Positions 40,053 to 52,500 of a stretch of 64,000 nucleotides of DNA are shown one piece after another. The stretch covers positions 61,722 to 125,721 of the forward strand of contig JAOVVO010000177.1 of assembly GCA_028564675.1 (NCBI GenBank), read 5' to 3'. Both the position numbers and the translations under genes were made by a program. Every line of letters starts with the position of its first letter. Positions within the stretch are counted from its first letter, which is position 1. Source of the stretch: Onchocerca lupi (Eukaryota > Nematoda > Chromadorea > Rhabditida > Onchocercidae). The notes under the pieces are model-generated. The model was not told the DNA's origin. It saw only the letters and a list, made by a program, of their open reading frames with translations, and did not search any database.

Positions 40053-41431
40053 TAGGCATGGAAAAGCGAATTTTGAAGTATCTATATAATTGATGAAATT
40101 GAAGTTATTCACATATACACGATGTATACATCTGTGTCTATGGTGATGATTATGAGTAATTTCCGTTTTTCTGTTTTCTTTCCCGGTATTTTAATGTTTA
40201 TTTTTTATTATAGAGGACTAATCTTTTTCGTTTCTGATCCCAAAGAAACCCATTATTTTTAATTTTTGTTTAAATAAGAACTCTTAAATATTTTGCGAAA
40301 GACTTAGTTTGCGACTTTATCTGGTCTAATGGAAAGAGAGAAAATTTTAGTTGATGCAGCGATCTATCGTTTCCTATTTATTTTTTCGTTAATTGTATCA
40401 AAAATTCAGGAAACATTGTTTCATTTTTTCTCATGAAATTTGGAATCGTCATTTCACATTGTATCCGCTTGAATTGTTAGTATTCTTAAATCCTTCCATT
40501 TTATTATTGTAAAAATGGATACTTTAGATTGATTGAGTTAGTTTTTATACTCCTATTTTAATTAAGCATTATTCTTGTTTGCCTTTGCACTCTTTTTGCA
40601 AATGATTTTTTCGAAAGTTTCGTTTTTTTTTCTTTCGAAATGATTGTTTAACTTCCTTTCAAAAACATTCTGAAATCGATGGTCGTGTGGGTCAAAGGTA
40701 AGGCTATTTCACACATTTTTACCGAATAAACCTATTTTCTCCCCTATATCTTTTTCATTGAGCTAAACTATTTCAGGCCTATCTGTTTTGAACCGCTTGC
40801 ATCCAGCGATGATCCATTTGCATTATGTCACTTTTACTGATTAGTTTTCAGTAAATTGTAAGAGTTTTATTATTGTTGCATATCTTTGATAAGCCTTATA
40901 GATGAAAAAATGGTCTGAGAGATTTACGATTTGTTGTATTATGTAAAAGTGATAAATGTCAATTTTTTACATCCTGAGTTGTCTGTTTGATTGTCTTGAT
41001 TTTAAATTAATATAAACGGTTCAACTTTGTCAATTCCTGGTTTTTATTGTTCTTCACAGATCGGAAAGTGTGCAAACAAAATAGTCACGGATTTACTTTC
41101 TTAATGAAGTAATGAGGATTTCCAGACAATGTCTAGTTAGTCGGGAACTTGTTTGGGAATTTATTTCTACAACTGATTTGAAAATAATTATTTTTACAGT
41201 GCAGTCAGTTGCGAGCTTAAAAAAAAAGAAAGGAAGAAATTTAAATAATTTTGAGCGAAATTGGCAGAGATCGATTCCGGAAACATTGTGCATATATCTT
41301 GGTAGCTTTTTGCTACAAAGAAAAGGCAGGAAGCGGAAGTATGGAAACTCAATATCAAGAATGAAAATTTTTAGATTCAATTCAGATTTTGTTTTATTTT
41401 CAGCTACGGAAAAATCATAAATTTGCATAGG
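40053..41431. other. Spacer between zeta-COP and ORC2
   Basis: 1.38 kb of T-rich sequence between two tandem genes on the same strand. No exon recognised. A TTTATTTTCAG acceptor (AG at 41402-41403) lies 28 bases before the ORC2 start and could be a trans-splice site. Confidence 0.55.
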
Positions 41432-42606
41432 ATGCCTTCACTACATCGAAGTATTGGTTCTATTGATCGATTATCATCAGCTGAGATGCCCGGCAGGCGA
41501 ACCAAGAAAGCGAAGGTATGCTTTATTCGATTTGTATTATACAAATGGCATATACCTTTCCTATGGAAAGTATCTCTGATTCTTATCAATTCCTACCATA
41601 TTGATACTTACTGTATCATCACTAATGGTGGTTCATGTTAAATTCGTGAACGTGAGGTAGGTTGAATAATGGTCAGAAATATCGATACTATCACAAATTT
41701 GAGGGAATTTTTCATATAATGGCATGCATGGGCTGATTAAAGGTAAATAATACTCTAATAGGAAAAAAAGTTCTATTCATTGCACCCTTCTGCTTTTGTT
41801 ATTAATTTTTCGTTTGATTTTGAATTGTTATGAAACATTGTTTTGCCATTTTCCCTTCAGTACTGAAGTGTGTGCTGATTAGACAACATTTTACAAAATG
41901 TTAAAGAAAAAAATTGAATTTGAACTTAATCCGGCCGAGAAAAATGAAAAAGAATGACTATGCAAAGTTGAGCATGAAAAATATCGATAAATTCGAATTT
42001 TTTGACGGAAGTTTTTATTTTTATTAGATTTTGAGGATCATATCACGATGCCAACATACGTAACACATTCACTGAGTTGAAGTTGTTTTGAATAAAATAA
42101 TTAATATCAGTAATAAATTTTGTTGCAAATTTAAGTTTTTGAATGGGTTGGGTTATAATATGATCGCGAATTCAGCACTCTTCCCATAGTGTTTGTGTTC
42201 TGAAATCTGCTTTTCGATATATGTAATGACCGTTCCCAGCGGCCATCTCAATTCTCAGAATTTCGATAACCGAAACATTGCAATATATGTACGTGCTTCA
42301 CGAATGCAGCTATTTTCCGACTTGTTCTTTTTGTTTCCAAAATCAACTTTTTCCACTATGAAATATTTTCCAGAATACTATCATTTTCGAAATAATATGC
42401 TTATTTTCACGACTTTGACATTGGCATTAAATTTAGTACGTATGTTTTTGCAGTGCCATAATCTCCTGATTCACGGCTTCCGAAAATTAGGCACTTCTGG
42501 AATAGCGTACTCTTAAAATTCATTCCATATTTCATATTTAAAAAGAATGTTTACAAAGAAATAGATATTAGATACATACCCATCATTCATCATGATGGGT
42601 GTGGCT

Positions 42607-42673
<67 letters not shown>

Positions 42674-45600
42674 AGCGTCGGATTTTGAAAGCTATTTAGA
42701 GTATTGTTTGTGCGGCGGCAAGGTGTTTCTTTTCTTCATCATTTTTCTGCCATTATATTTCACTTATCTAAACTCCTTAATATTAACACATTATTGTATT
42801 CAAATTGATGCAGAAGTCAATGGGCAGAATTCTTATAAATTAAGGGATTAGTGAGATCTCTTAAGTTTAAGACAGGTTATTAAATTAAATAGTGATAGGA
42901 CATATTTAAAATTATTTTTCAGGAGAAGAAAAATGCCAAGAAACGAAACAATGCATCAATGGTAAAAGTAACACCGGTGTTGGAAAAAGAAGAGAAAAAA
43001 GAAGTTGATGATGAATTAACAGAAGGAAAAGAGGAAAAACAAAATCGAAGTTTAGCAGAATACGAGGATGAATTCGATGGATTAATGAGGCATCGAACAG
43101 CGATCGAGAATTACTTCAATCAGGGAAAATTAAAGAACTGTCATGGAAATGGTCTTGCTCGGAAAAAAAAGTGACTTTTATGTTTTTTTTTTCCTTTTTT
43201 TTTTTTTTTTCTTCTGAAACTTGACAGAATCTATGAATTTTTTATCAGCTTTCTTCGATTTTTCCTAAATTTTGATCAAGAAATGGAAATTCAGATCAAT
43301 TTAAGAGTTAGAAGAATGGTTTCCACCAGGTAAGTTGTCTTAGATTGTAATGCTAATACTTGCACTACAGTTCTCCTTCATATTATTTGTCAAATTAAAT
43401 ATGTCATGCCAGTTCTTTTAGTCATTTTGATCTCGAAAGCGTCCATGTATAGCAGAGTATCTTTGTGAAAAAAAATTCTACTTTGATATTTAGATGTTTC
43501 ATTAATTCAAACTTTCCTCACAAATATGAGAGTAGAGATATTTTTCTATCTTTCTGCCATTTCTTTTAGTTTAGCGTATTTCTCAAAAAGTATATCTTAT
43601 TTAAATGTGATCTCTTATTTTATTATCATTGAATTTATTATTCGGAGCTACCATCAAAGTGGAATTTTTCTGATGAAATATTCAATTACTTTGACTTTTT
43701 TTTTTTTTTTATAGACGAAAACAGGATGAGGAAGATGACGAGAATGATACACCATGCAGTATAGCTGAATGCGATTTGCGTCTGCTTTCAAATTGGTTTG
43801 AAGTAAATGTTCGGATTATGGTTTTCAGAATTCAAAAAAACCTTATAGTTTTGAATAACTTTAGAAAGGCATATTATTAGAACAAAAAAAGCCTGATATT
43901 TACTGAAGTTCAACGGAATTCTTTAGAAGTCTTTACAAAATGTCGCTAGGCGTTTTTAAATCTTGGAACATTTTTGTTGACAGATAAAAGAAATTAAAGA
44001 GTGCAAAAAAAAAGGCACATCAGTTTTTTTATAGAAATGTGATGATCATCTTCCACGTGATGTTATTCAAGAATTTACTAGCACAGAGCGCTTGTTTCCG
44101 CGTTGGTTAACGTATTTGGCGGCTGGTTTTAATCTCATTGTAAGTTCAAATTTTTGTTTCAACTTGATATCTTACCTCGAACTTACTTTAACTTTATTTG
44201 AAGTTAGATTATGAGGACACATAACCTTCAGTAAATCATGACTGTAATCAATGAATGACTTTATTATGCTAAGCTTTTACTTATTTCAATGGAAAACAAA
44301 GATTTGAATATAGATAAAGTATGCTCGCTGTTTGATGTCAATCGAAATATAGAATATTGCAATATTTATGACAGTATGCAAACCTAAAATCTTTCTTTCT
44401 CTAATCAAACAAAATAATAATAATAGATTTAGTTTTAACATTCTAATTATATCTGTCATTAATATTGCTGGCTGACTTGCAGTTCTAGTAATGAAACTGA
44501 AATGGGTTGTATTCCTATCATTAGTAGCCCTTTTCGCCAATTTCTTTTTATCTATTCTCGATGTTTGCAATAATTTGAGGAATTGTTAATTTTAGATTTT
44601 TGGATTAGGTTCTAAGCGGAAACTTCTGCAAAATTTTTGCGAAAAAAAATTGCAAGATTACACATATGTTGTCGTTGACGGTTTTCAACCAACAGTTAAC
44701 TCACATATTATATTTCAGGTAAGCAGTTGCTTTAGTACTTCTTAATATAATTGAAAATTGTAATTATGAAGGACTAAGCGGAAGGAAGGAAGCTTTTCTT
44801 TGAATTAATGAATATTTCAGCATTTGTAAACTCAACAATATAATACACGAATAAAACTTTTTCTTATCGCTTTTATAACCAATGTAATGTAAGAAAAACT
44901 TTTCCCTATCGCTTTTATAACAGATATCATGTAAGAGTGAAGAAAGATTGGTTATTTATTTATAATCTTCAAACTTCCAGTATAGGAAAAAGTCGTTTCT
45001 TATTTTTATTTTTTATTAAATAAGAAAAAAGCTATTAAATCACCTCCCCTCTTTTCCTTTCCTTCTCCTTTTTTCCCAAAGTAAGGCTAAAAAAAACTGA
45101 CCAAAAACAATGAATGAAAACATTTATGATTTTTCTTCTGCTTTCTTTTAATCAAAACTAAAATTATTTATAACTTTTTGATTTTGGCACCAAAATAATT
45201 CCAAAAGCTGAAAATTTCAATCTGAAAATTCAACACAGTCAGTAAGTTTTGTAAGAAGAACAATAAAAATTATCTCATGAAGTAGTGATTGCTTTTTATA
45301 AAAACTTGTTGAATTATTTCAATACCATAATATTTAAAATCTTTTAATTATATTAAAAGAAAAGATATCAGAAAAAAATTCGTCTCTTTTTAAATTTATT
45401 TTTCCATATAGAAAGAGGAAGTATTTAAAGAAATTTTTTTTCTTGACTTCATTTTTTGTTGAAAATCATTAATTTATTACATCATTTTGTTTGCTTACAT
45501 ATAGATTGTTTGTTACATTTTTTTTTGAAAAAAAAATCCTTCAATTTGACATTTATTTCGTTAATAAAATCAGCTATACGTGAAATTTGACTAGGTGCAG

Positions 45601-47573
45601 CTAGTCTATATAAATAAAAATATAAATGTTCGTTTCTTCAAAATCTTAAATCTCCGAATGTTCTTAAATACACGCCTTATCAATATAAAAATACGCGCGT
45701 ATTCGAATGCAACGCTGTATTAAGATTTCGAATTAATCGGTGAAGAACTTGAAACGTTGTATGAAAATGAACAATGAACATTTATGTTTTTATTTATATA
45801 GAATATAGATCATCCTAATTTCTTCACTGTGTCGGAAAAAAACGCCATTTATTAATAATTATTAATTGCGACATAACATTTCATCAAAAACTACAATTAG
45901 ATAATATGTAGCATCCATCACTCCACTATTAATATTTTCACTCGTCAACTGCATGACATTGTTCGTTATTTTTGGGATTTTCTTTCACTTTTGAATCATT
46001 TTAGTGTTTTTTTTTTCGAAGATTTTCCATGAGACTGGTATAATCAAGTTGATGATATATTAGAAAAATATTAGTTCATAATAAAAGAAAAAACAAATGA
46101 ACGATTTTACAGTGTTTGGAGAAAAATTTATCATTGAAAGTGGTTGTTATGAGTAAAAATCAGTTGGAATACGCAAGTGCTGTTGGTTGTGCAATCGATG
46201 AGAGGAAAGAGGATGTTGTTCTCGTATTACATAATATTGATGGACCTGGACTGAGGTTCGTTATATTGGCTATATTATTTAATCGTTTGTGATTTAATTC
46301 AATTATAATGAATGGAGCAAGATTTATACATCTTTCTTTGACTATTTTTAAAGCTTAATCAAATTGCAGGGCAACACTTGAACAATGGGCTCTAGCTGAA
46401 TTTGCAAAAGCTAAACATACACACATTATTGCTACCGTTGACCACATCAATAAAAGTTTGTTGTGGACTCAGGTATGTTTTAGTTTTTATTATTTTCGAA
46501 AGTTTAATTCTTTCATTTCGCTCTAATTTATTCTATATCTTCTTTCAAAATATTTGAGCTTATGAAATTTTAGATACAAAAGGATTTTTTTTTCCCATTT
46601 ATATGTTTCAGAAATTATTGAATGCATTTAATTTTCTCTTCATCAATGTAAATACGATGCAAGCCTACAAGACAGAAGTATATGCTGGCTGTTCGAAATT
46701 ACTGGGATTAAATCCGAAAGGTTCAGGATATGTGCATACATTTTCATCGTTGGATGTGGTCTGGATGTCATTGACAAGTAATTCCCGCTCATTGCTTCAT
46801 CTTATTACCAACTACTATTATCGGAAGAAGAAACCAGTGGAGTTCTTCGAACTCTTTCGTTTGGCAAGGTAATTTTTCTTTTGTGCTAGATGAATTAAGC
46901 TGTTGGTTTTAACTGAATGTATGAGAAAAAATAACTAATTCATAATTTATTCCAAGCTGAATAGATTCAGCAAATAAGAGTTTCTTATTTATAATTTTGC
47001 TGAGCTTGTTCAATTTTAAGAGACGAATTCCTAGTTTCAACAGATGCAGCATTACGGCAGTATCTTAACGAATATAATGATCATCGTCTTATCATACGAA
47101 AGCGTCACAGCGATGGCAATGAATACATATCGATGGCCGTAGAGGAGAGGGTAATCTTGCATTTTTTTTTTTTTTTTAAATTTGAATTACGAAATAATTG
47201 CAGGAACTGCATCTAATGATATATTAATTATTGAATAGATTAAGCGAAACAATTTCATTACTAATTTGTGGGTTCGCAATTGTTTTATCGTCATGGAATT
47301 TGCTGTGCTGAATAATTGGGCAATGTTAGTAGTGATCTTGAAGCAAATTAATTAATAAATGTTGTGGGATCTATAGTAGCAGTTTATTGATGGTCTCATC
47401 ATGACTAGAAAATTTATTTGCTTTATATCTGAAATTATTTCAAATGGAATGCAGTTTTTTGAAATAAGTTTGCAAATATATAATCTTTGTAATAACTTTT
47501 TTAAAAATTTCAGACAATGGTGGAATTCATGAAGGAAAAAGGAATGCTTTTAGATGATGACGATAGTGATTGA
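41432..47573 (+). CDS. orc-2: Origin recognition complex subunit 2
   Basis: Exons 41432-41515, 42923-43170, 43715-43802, 44035-44139, 44596-44718, 46113-46255, 46370-46472, 46612-46868, 47021-47150 and 47514-47573 give 446 aa with closed phases. Residues 1-150 are basic/acidic and low in order (RRTKKAK, KKNAKKRNN, DEEDDEND). The conserved ORC2 core follows: the FPRWLTYLAAGFNLIIFGLG region, SKRKLLQNF, VVVDGFQP, VVLVLHNIDGPGLR, HIIATVDHINKSLLW, then the C-terminal winged-helix part (DEFLVSTDAALRQYL, HRLIIRKRHSDGNEY). The fold is AAA+-like, but ORC2 lacks a classical Walker A lysine motif in this family, and none is seen here. It helps load MCM helicase at replication origins in the nucleus. Intron 1 (1.4 kb) contains a tRNA-Asn gene on the same strand. 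Confidence 0.95.
42604..42677 (+). tRNA. tRNA-Asn (anticodon GTT)
   Basis: A 74-nt cloverleaf without an intron. Acceptor stem GCTTCCG pairs with CGGGAGC (one T-G pair), D stem GCGC/GCGC, anticodon stem TTCGG/CCGAA with loop CTGTTAA, so anticodon GTT at 42638-42640, T arm GGTGG TTCAAGC CCACC. A TTTT at about 42684-42687 can serve as the Pol III terminator. It lies inside ORC2 intron 1 on the same strand. Confidence 0.97.
44852..44934. repeat. Tandem duplication, ~42 bp x2
   Basis: Two adjacent units share a CTATCGCTTTTATAAC core (TTATCGC in the first) and end in ATGTAAG. They lie in ORC2 intron 5. Confidence 0.75.
45603..45805. repeat. Dispersed repeat copy B (Helitron-like?)
   Basis: Lies in ORC2 intron 5. 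It starts TCTATATAAATAAAAAT, typical of the 5' ends of some Helitron-derived non-autonomous elements, and shares its later blocks (CGAATGCAACGCTGTATTAA, CGGTGAAGAACTTG) with copy A near 4.1-4.26 kb. No transposase. The family assignment is tentative; the fact of two related copies is the firmer part. Confidence 0.45.
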
Positions 47574-47682
47574 TATGTTGATCTTTTTCTATTTTAGTAA
47601 AAAAGTCTTGATCTTAGCATGAACTGAAACAAATTTTTTTTATTCTTTTGTTGTAAATTTGTAGATGCATAAAAAGTATTTT

Positions 47683-47724
<42 letters not shown>

Positions 47725-48950
47725 GGGGGGGGGGGAAAATATGCTTCGAAATTATGGATAGACTATTGAAAAAAAGCGATTGAAAACAGCAGCATTGAGG
47801 ATAAAATGATTCACATGGCAAATGAAACTATTTGTATCTACCCCTATTGTAATTCATTCGCATTTACTAATACAGAAATTCAGAATTTGAATATTTACAA
47901 AGAAATTCTGGATAACTGTAGAGTCATCATGGAAGCTTCTGATTTTATCTTAAATGTTTTTAGAGTTCAAGAATTAGAAACAGTGCTAGGTCTATATTAA
48001 ACTATGGAAAAGGATAATAGAAATTTAGATGATTCATTTTTTGATATTGTGTTGAACATATAAATTATTGTGTAAGTTGAAATTGGTAAAATTGATAGTA
48101 TGTTCAACTACAAAACTTTGTTAAAAAGACTGTTTTTAAACTTTTAAATTAAATGCCATCATTGTTATTACCAAATTTTTGACCATTATTGTTATCAATT
48201 TTCTTTGGTAAACTTCAGATTATGAGGAAGATTTCGACAAAGCCCCTTGTTTTGTTGCTTTTTTCGATATATTTCCTCATTCTTGTCAAATTCGTAATTG
48301 TATGTACAATCTTCCTTAATCATCAGCAATATTGGCTATATACTTATTGATAAAGAATGATGTAATTCGAATTGTTAAGCATCATTTTATATTAATATAA
48401 TGTGATTGATATCCTTTTAAAAACTTTGGGAAATTTTTTTTTAAATAAGACAGAACTTTTTTCTTATCGGAAACGACTGGTGAAATACCCATTGTACACA
48501 AAACTATGCATAAGATTGTTTTTGTAATGACAATTTGGATATTGAAATGGCAAATAACATAAAAAAGTATTCAAGGCACAAGCGATTAGGTTTTTATCCG
48601 TCGATGATTTTAAAGAAGCACAAAACAGAATGCAATCTTAAGTTTAATTTTCAATATCCTTCTGGAAGCTATGATTCGATACTATTCTGCTCACCAAAAA
48701 AAAAAAAAAAAAAAAAAGAATTTAACATTGGGATTGGAATAAAAAGCATTGATTGTATTCCCATCTATTCATTTCGCCTTTGATATATCCTTAAAATCCC
48801 TCGAAAATATTTTTAAGGCATTTTCAAAACACAATGTGAAACTATTTTTTCACAGATTGGTAATTTTTTTTTCAATCTTTGATTAATGAGGGTAAGAATT
48901 CGACGAGTTGTTTCTTAATTAAAAAATGTCGGATTAGTCGTTTTGAAAGA
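47574..48950. other. Region downstream of ORC2
   Basis: ORC2 3' flank. Contains a T40G12 homopolymer block (47684-47735) and an A run near 48695-48716. Some short open frames occur on the plus strand (for example 47806-48000), but they have no splice context or family match. Confidence 0.5.
47684..47735. repeat. T40 followed by G12
   Basis: Forty T then twelve G. The G12 is striking in such AT-rich DNA. It may be real but is a classic place for consensus error. Confidence 0.85.
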
Positions 48951-49559
48951 GAAGCTATTCAGAAAGCAATCAGTTGAGGCGTATATGCTGGAAGACTATC
49001 GATTGCATATTGACATTTTCCCATGATATTGGATGAAATGATCTGAGTGGTAATCGTTAGGCGCTTACTATCAATTAACAAGCTTAACCATAAAAGATAA
49101 AATTGTAACTAAAATGATACTTTGATGAAAAACCGATCGATTTGATAACGATAACAAATGAAATAACCGAAGTAAATCTGAGTGAAGTTATGATAAGGAT
49201 AAGGAAATACTGTCATAACAAAAAGTAATTATCGAATTTTAAGAACTTCAAATAAGAAAGTGAGAGCAAATGAAGTTCTCGAAATTCGATAATTGTAATT
49301 TATACAAGGCAGATTTATGGCAGTATTGCCTTATCACTTCGGTTATTTCATTTGTTATCGCTATCAAAATCGGTCGGTTTTTCATCAAAGTATCGTTGTC
49401 GTTATAATTTTGTCTTTTGTGGTTAAGCTTGTTAATTGATAGTAAGCGCCTAACGATTACCACTCAGATCATTTCATCCAATATCATGGGAAAATGTCAA
49501 TATGCAATCGATACTCTTCCAGCATATACGCCTCAATTGATTGCTTTCCTGATAGCTTT
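48951..49559. repeat. Large inverted repeat, ~295-bp arms
   Basis: Left arm 48951-49250 and right arm 49271-49559 are reverse complements with a ~20-base loop, a few indels and roughly one mismatch per 15-20 bases by eye. The right arm includes the start codon and first ~24 codons of the downstream membrane-protein gene; the left arm carries a broken copy on the other strand. The innermost pair GAACTTCA/TGAAGTTC continues the palindrome to its centre. RNA read through it would form a long double-stranded hairpin. Confidence 0.92.
48959..49024 (-). pseudogene. Truncated inverted copy of exon 1
   Basis: Reads MGKCQYAIDSLPAYTPQLIAF then stop. It equals the first 21 residues of the downstream membrane protein except Thr10 to Ser. 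A small indel after the Phe codon (TTTCTGAATAGC versus TTTCCTGATAGC) creates the stop, and similarity ends just past it. It lacks the membrane segment and the splice donor, so it is not functional as an exon. Confidence 0.85.
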
Positions 49560-52500
49560 GCTGGAATTTATCATCGTTATCATCGCTTATATCGCCCGAG
49601 AGACTCAGCGAAAAAAGGTTCATAGGAATTCCATCAACAAGAACAAAACACTGAGGAGAAATAAAATAAATTTGTGAAGTTTGAGACTGAAGAGGATTAT
49701 ATATTTAAGTATTTAATTAAATTATATATTACCAAAATTAATTAAGCAAAGCATAAAGCAAAGAATGGGAATCAATACTGAAAAAAAAAATTAATATTAA
49801 AAGTATGCAATCAAAATTGGAAGATTTGATCCGATTCGGTTCAATTACGATTTGAATTTTGAGATCAAGTTGTAGGATTCAATGAAGTATTTTAACTCAT
49901 ATTTGGGATTAATATGAATTCTAAACTTCACCCGTATCAAACAGTTCTCATGTTTTCTTTCTGCGAAATAAACTACTGCTTATTTTAATATTAGAATTGA
50001 ACTTTGTTGATTGAAATTGACCCTTAATTGAGCTATTACTAATTTTGAAGACCTTTTATGGGCGTGAAGATTTCGAAGATATTCCAGAAGAGGAGAAAAT
50101 GGAACATGAAGGAGCTATTATGGGTAAAAACATCGAGGAAGTATGGATTAGTTAATGTTAATTAATTAATTCCTTCAATGCATGAATTAATGAACTCTAC
50201 AAGCTATTATTTATTACTTTGCTCTAAAATATGGAAAAAAATGAAGAAAATGTCTAATAAATATAATACGAAAATTATATTATCAAAGATTTTTCTTTGA
50301 TAATATTATTATTATATCATCTATTTCTTATTTCTTTGATTATATTATTATATTAAATTATATTATCAAAGTGGTTGCTTAGTTATAAGAAGATAAATAC
50401 CTGAATAATCAGTAATGAGTAAAGAATCCGGTAAATGAGTTCAGTAAATGACTCCAATTTACACAATACATTAAAATTAAAAGAAAAGTAATGAAGTAGA
50501 AAAAATGTTTCCATATTTTAAATGATTGTGTTAAGCTCCACATTGTTCAATCAACAGATCGAACGGTGGAAGCTGATGTTGGTTCAGTAAAAACACCAAG
50601 TGCCAAAGGTGTCAAAGTGATGGTACGGAGAAAAAAGGCTATTTCGTTAGTGATTTTTTTTCTTTTCAATTTAAGTTTTAATAAATTAGGAAATAAATTT
50701 TTTATATGATCATTTTTTCTTTTAGAGAGCAAACCGAATCACTTGAAAAAGAAGCAACTCCTACAGATGCAAAAATTATCCGTTTCACGCTAGAAATTGA
50801 TTGGACAGGACGAGGTTTTGAATTTATCACTCTCCTTCAGGTATAACAAAAATTTGCATGCTGATGGTGGGAATTTTTTATAATTTGAATGTAAATTTAT
50901 GGTCTATTAAAGTTATTGTAATTTGGGTAAGTTATTCAGGTCGTAAAGTTATTGTAGCTTCGAAGCAATGCTTCCTTATTAATTGTCACCAAGAAAGCTA
51001 CAATTTCTATAATTCTCAAAATGTTTTGCCAGAGAAGCTTATGAAAATAATTAACAATTCCGGCTGTATATTGTTATAGAAGGCCGTGCAAGAAGTTGAA
51101 GAATTCAAACATATTCGATTTAAACTTACTGATAATGCTCAAGAACGATTATGTGATTTTCTGATCCGCAAAATGCGCACAATTTTGGAAGAGGTTTTTG
51201 TATTGGATTTATATGTTAACAGTTTAAATTTCTTGTAGAATTTATTTCGATTTAAATTTTTGAATCCAAATCCAATTTTTGAATCCATCAATTAATTTAA
51301 AGCCTTAACATTTTTCATAGAAATCAATACTAAAAGCGTTTGATTTTCGCAATAAAGCTATAAATTGGTTCTTGGAAAGTCAAGTCCAAATTAAAATTCA
51401 AATTGCAGTCAACACAACGTAGATGGCTGGTATATGGAGTAATTCACAATAAAGTATGGAAAGTAAACGGATTAGAGAATTTGCTGGAAAAAGGTGGTGA
51501 CATTAGAACGCAACAAATGCTCCGTGTTACTGCCCAAGGACCGACAGTACCGATGACCATTCTTGCTTATATGGTATGTTAATGTGAAGAACTGAGTGAA
51601 GGTATTTTAAATAAGAAGAAAAATCGATAATTCGTATTCTTAATTATTGTCCGGCACATTTCCCGATAACAACTAATTCAATTGGAAAGATACTATGATT
51701 TAGATTGAAATTGATGTGAAACTGGAACAAATGAAGACTCAGTCACCCCCAACACCGTTCAATATGAGTAGGAAGAATAGAAGTAAAGTGCGTGAGGAAT
51801 CTCCAACACAATCTATTTCAAGGTGATTCAGATTTAAATTGAAAAGCTTTCTCATAAAATTTTTGCAAGATAAAATCATTTTCATGGCAAAGCAAGAAAA
51901 ATATTTTTAAATTTTCATTTATGAATATTCTTTCGTGATTTTATGATAAATTAGACCGAAGAAGTTAAGAAACTACAATATAAAAGAAAATATCTACTGA
52001 AATGTAAAACTTGCTTAATATCAATCGACATAGCTATTAAAGAACGTTTAAAAAAATGTCTCATATGAAATCAAAATTTTCACCTGCGACACCAAAGCTC
52101 GCGACACCTGCAGACGTTGTAAGTTACTGCTGCTTCCTAACTGCTATTATTTTTAAATAATTTGAAAGCGATAGCCGTTTTTTAGAAATGTATAACTATG
52201 AGCGAGACTCAGACTCAAATAAAAGTCTAATTTAAATCGAATATTGTTTTAAATTCTAAAAATAAAATTTAAGCTACAAGATTTGGAAATATTTGCAGTT
52301 GTCTTACTTACATTTACAATCTTAAATATCTTTATATTAAGACAAATTATTTTACGACAATGCGTACAATGAGTACTCTACCATCCGAAAGATTACCTAC
52401 AGTAACGGATACATTTGTCCGTTCACGAAGTAGCAGCAAGGACACACGACATAGTTCTACGAGTACTAAGCAGGTAAATTTCTTATGTCACTTCTGGTAC

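Noticed and set aside
41044..41103. Alternative last exon for zeta-COP after a TTCACAG acceptor
   Set aside because: It would encode IGKCANKIVTDLLS, unlike the family. The exon at 40005-40052 gives the conserved SAKEQLKWSLLK end.
47806..48000. 64-codon plus-strand open frame downstream of ORC2
   Set aside because: No acceptor, no motif and no homologous wording; more likely 3' flank.
48951..49559. Inverted repeat as a classical MITE or DNA transposon
   Set aside because: The arms contain the first exon of a host gene and the loop is only ~20 bases, so a foldback duplication fits better.
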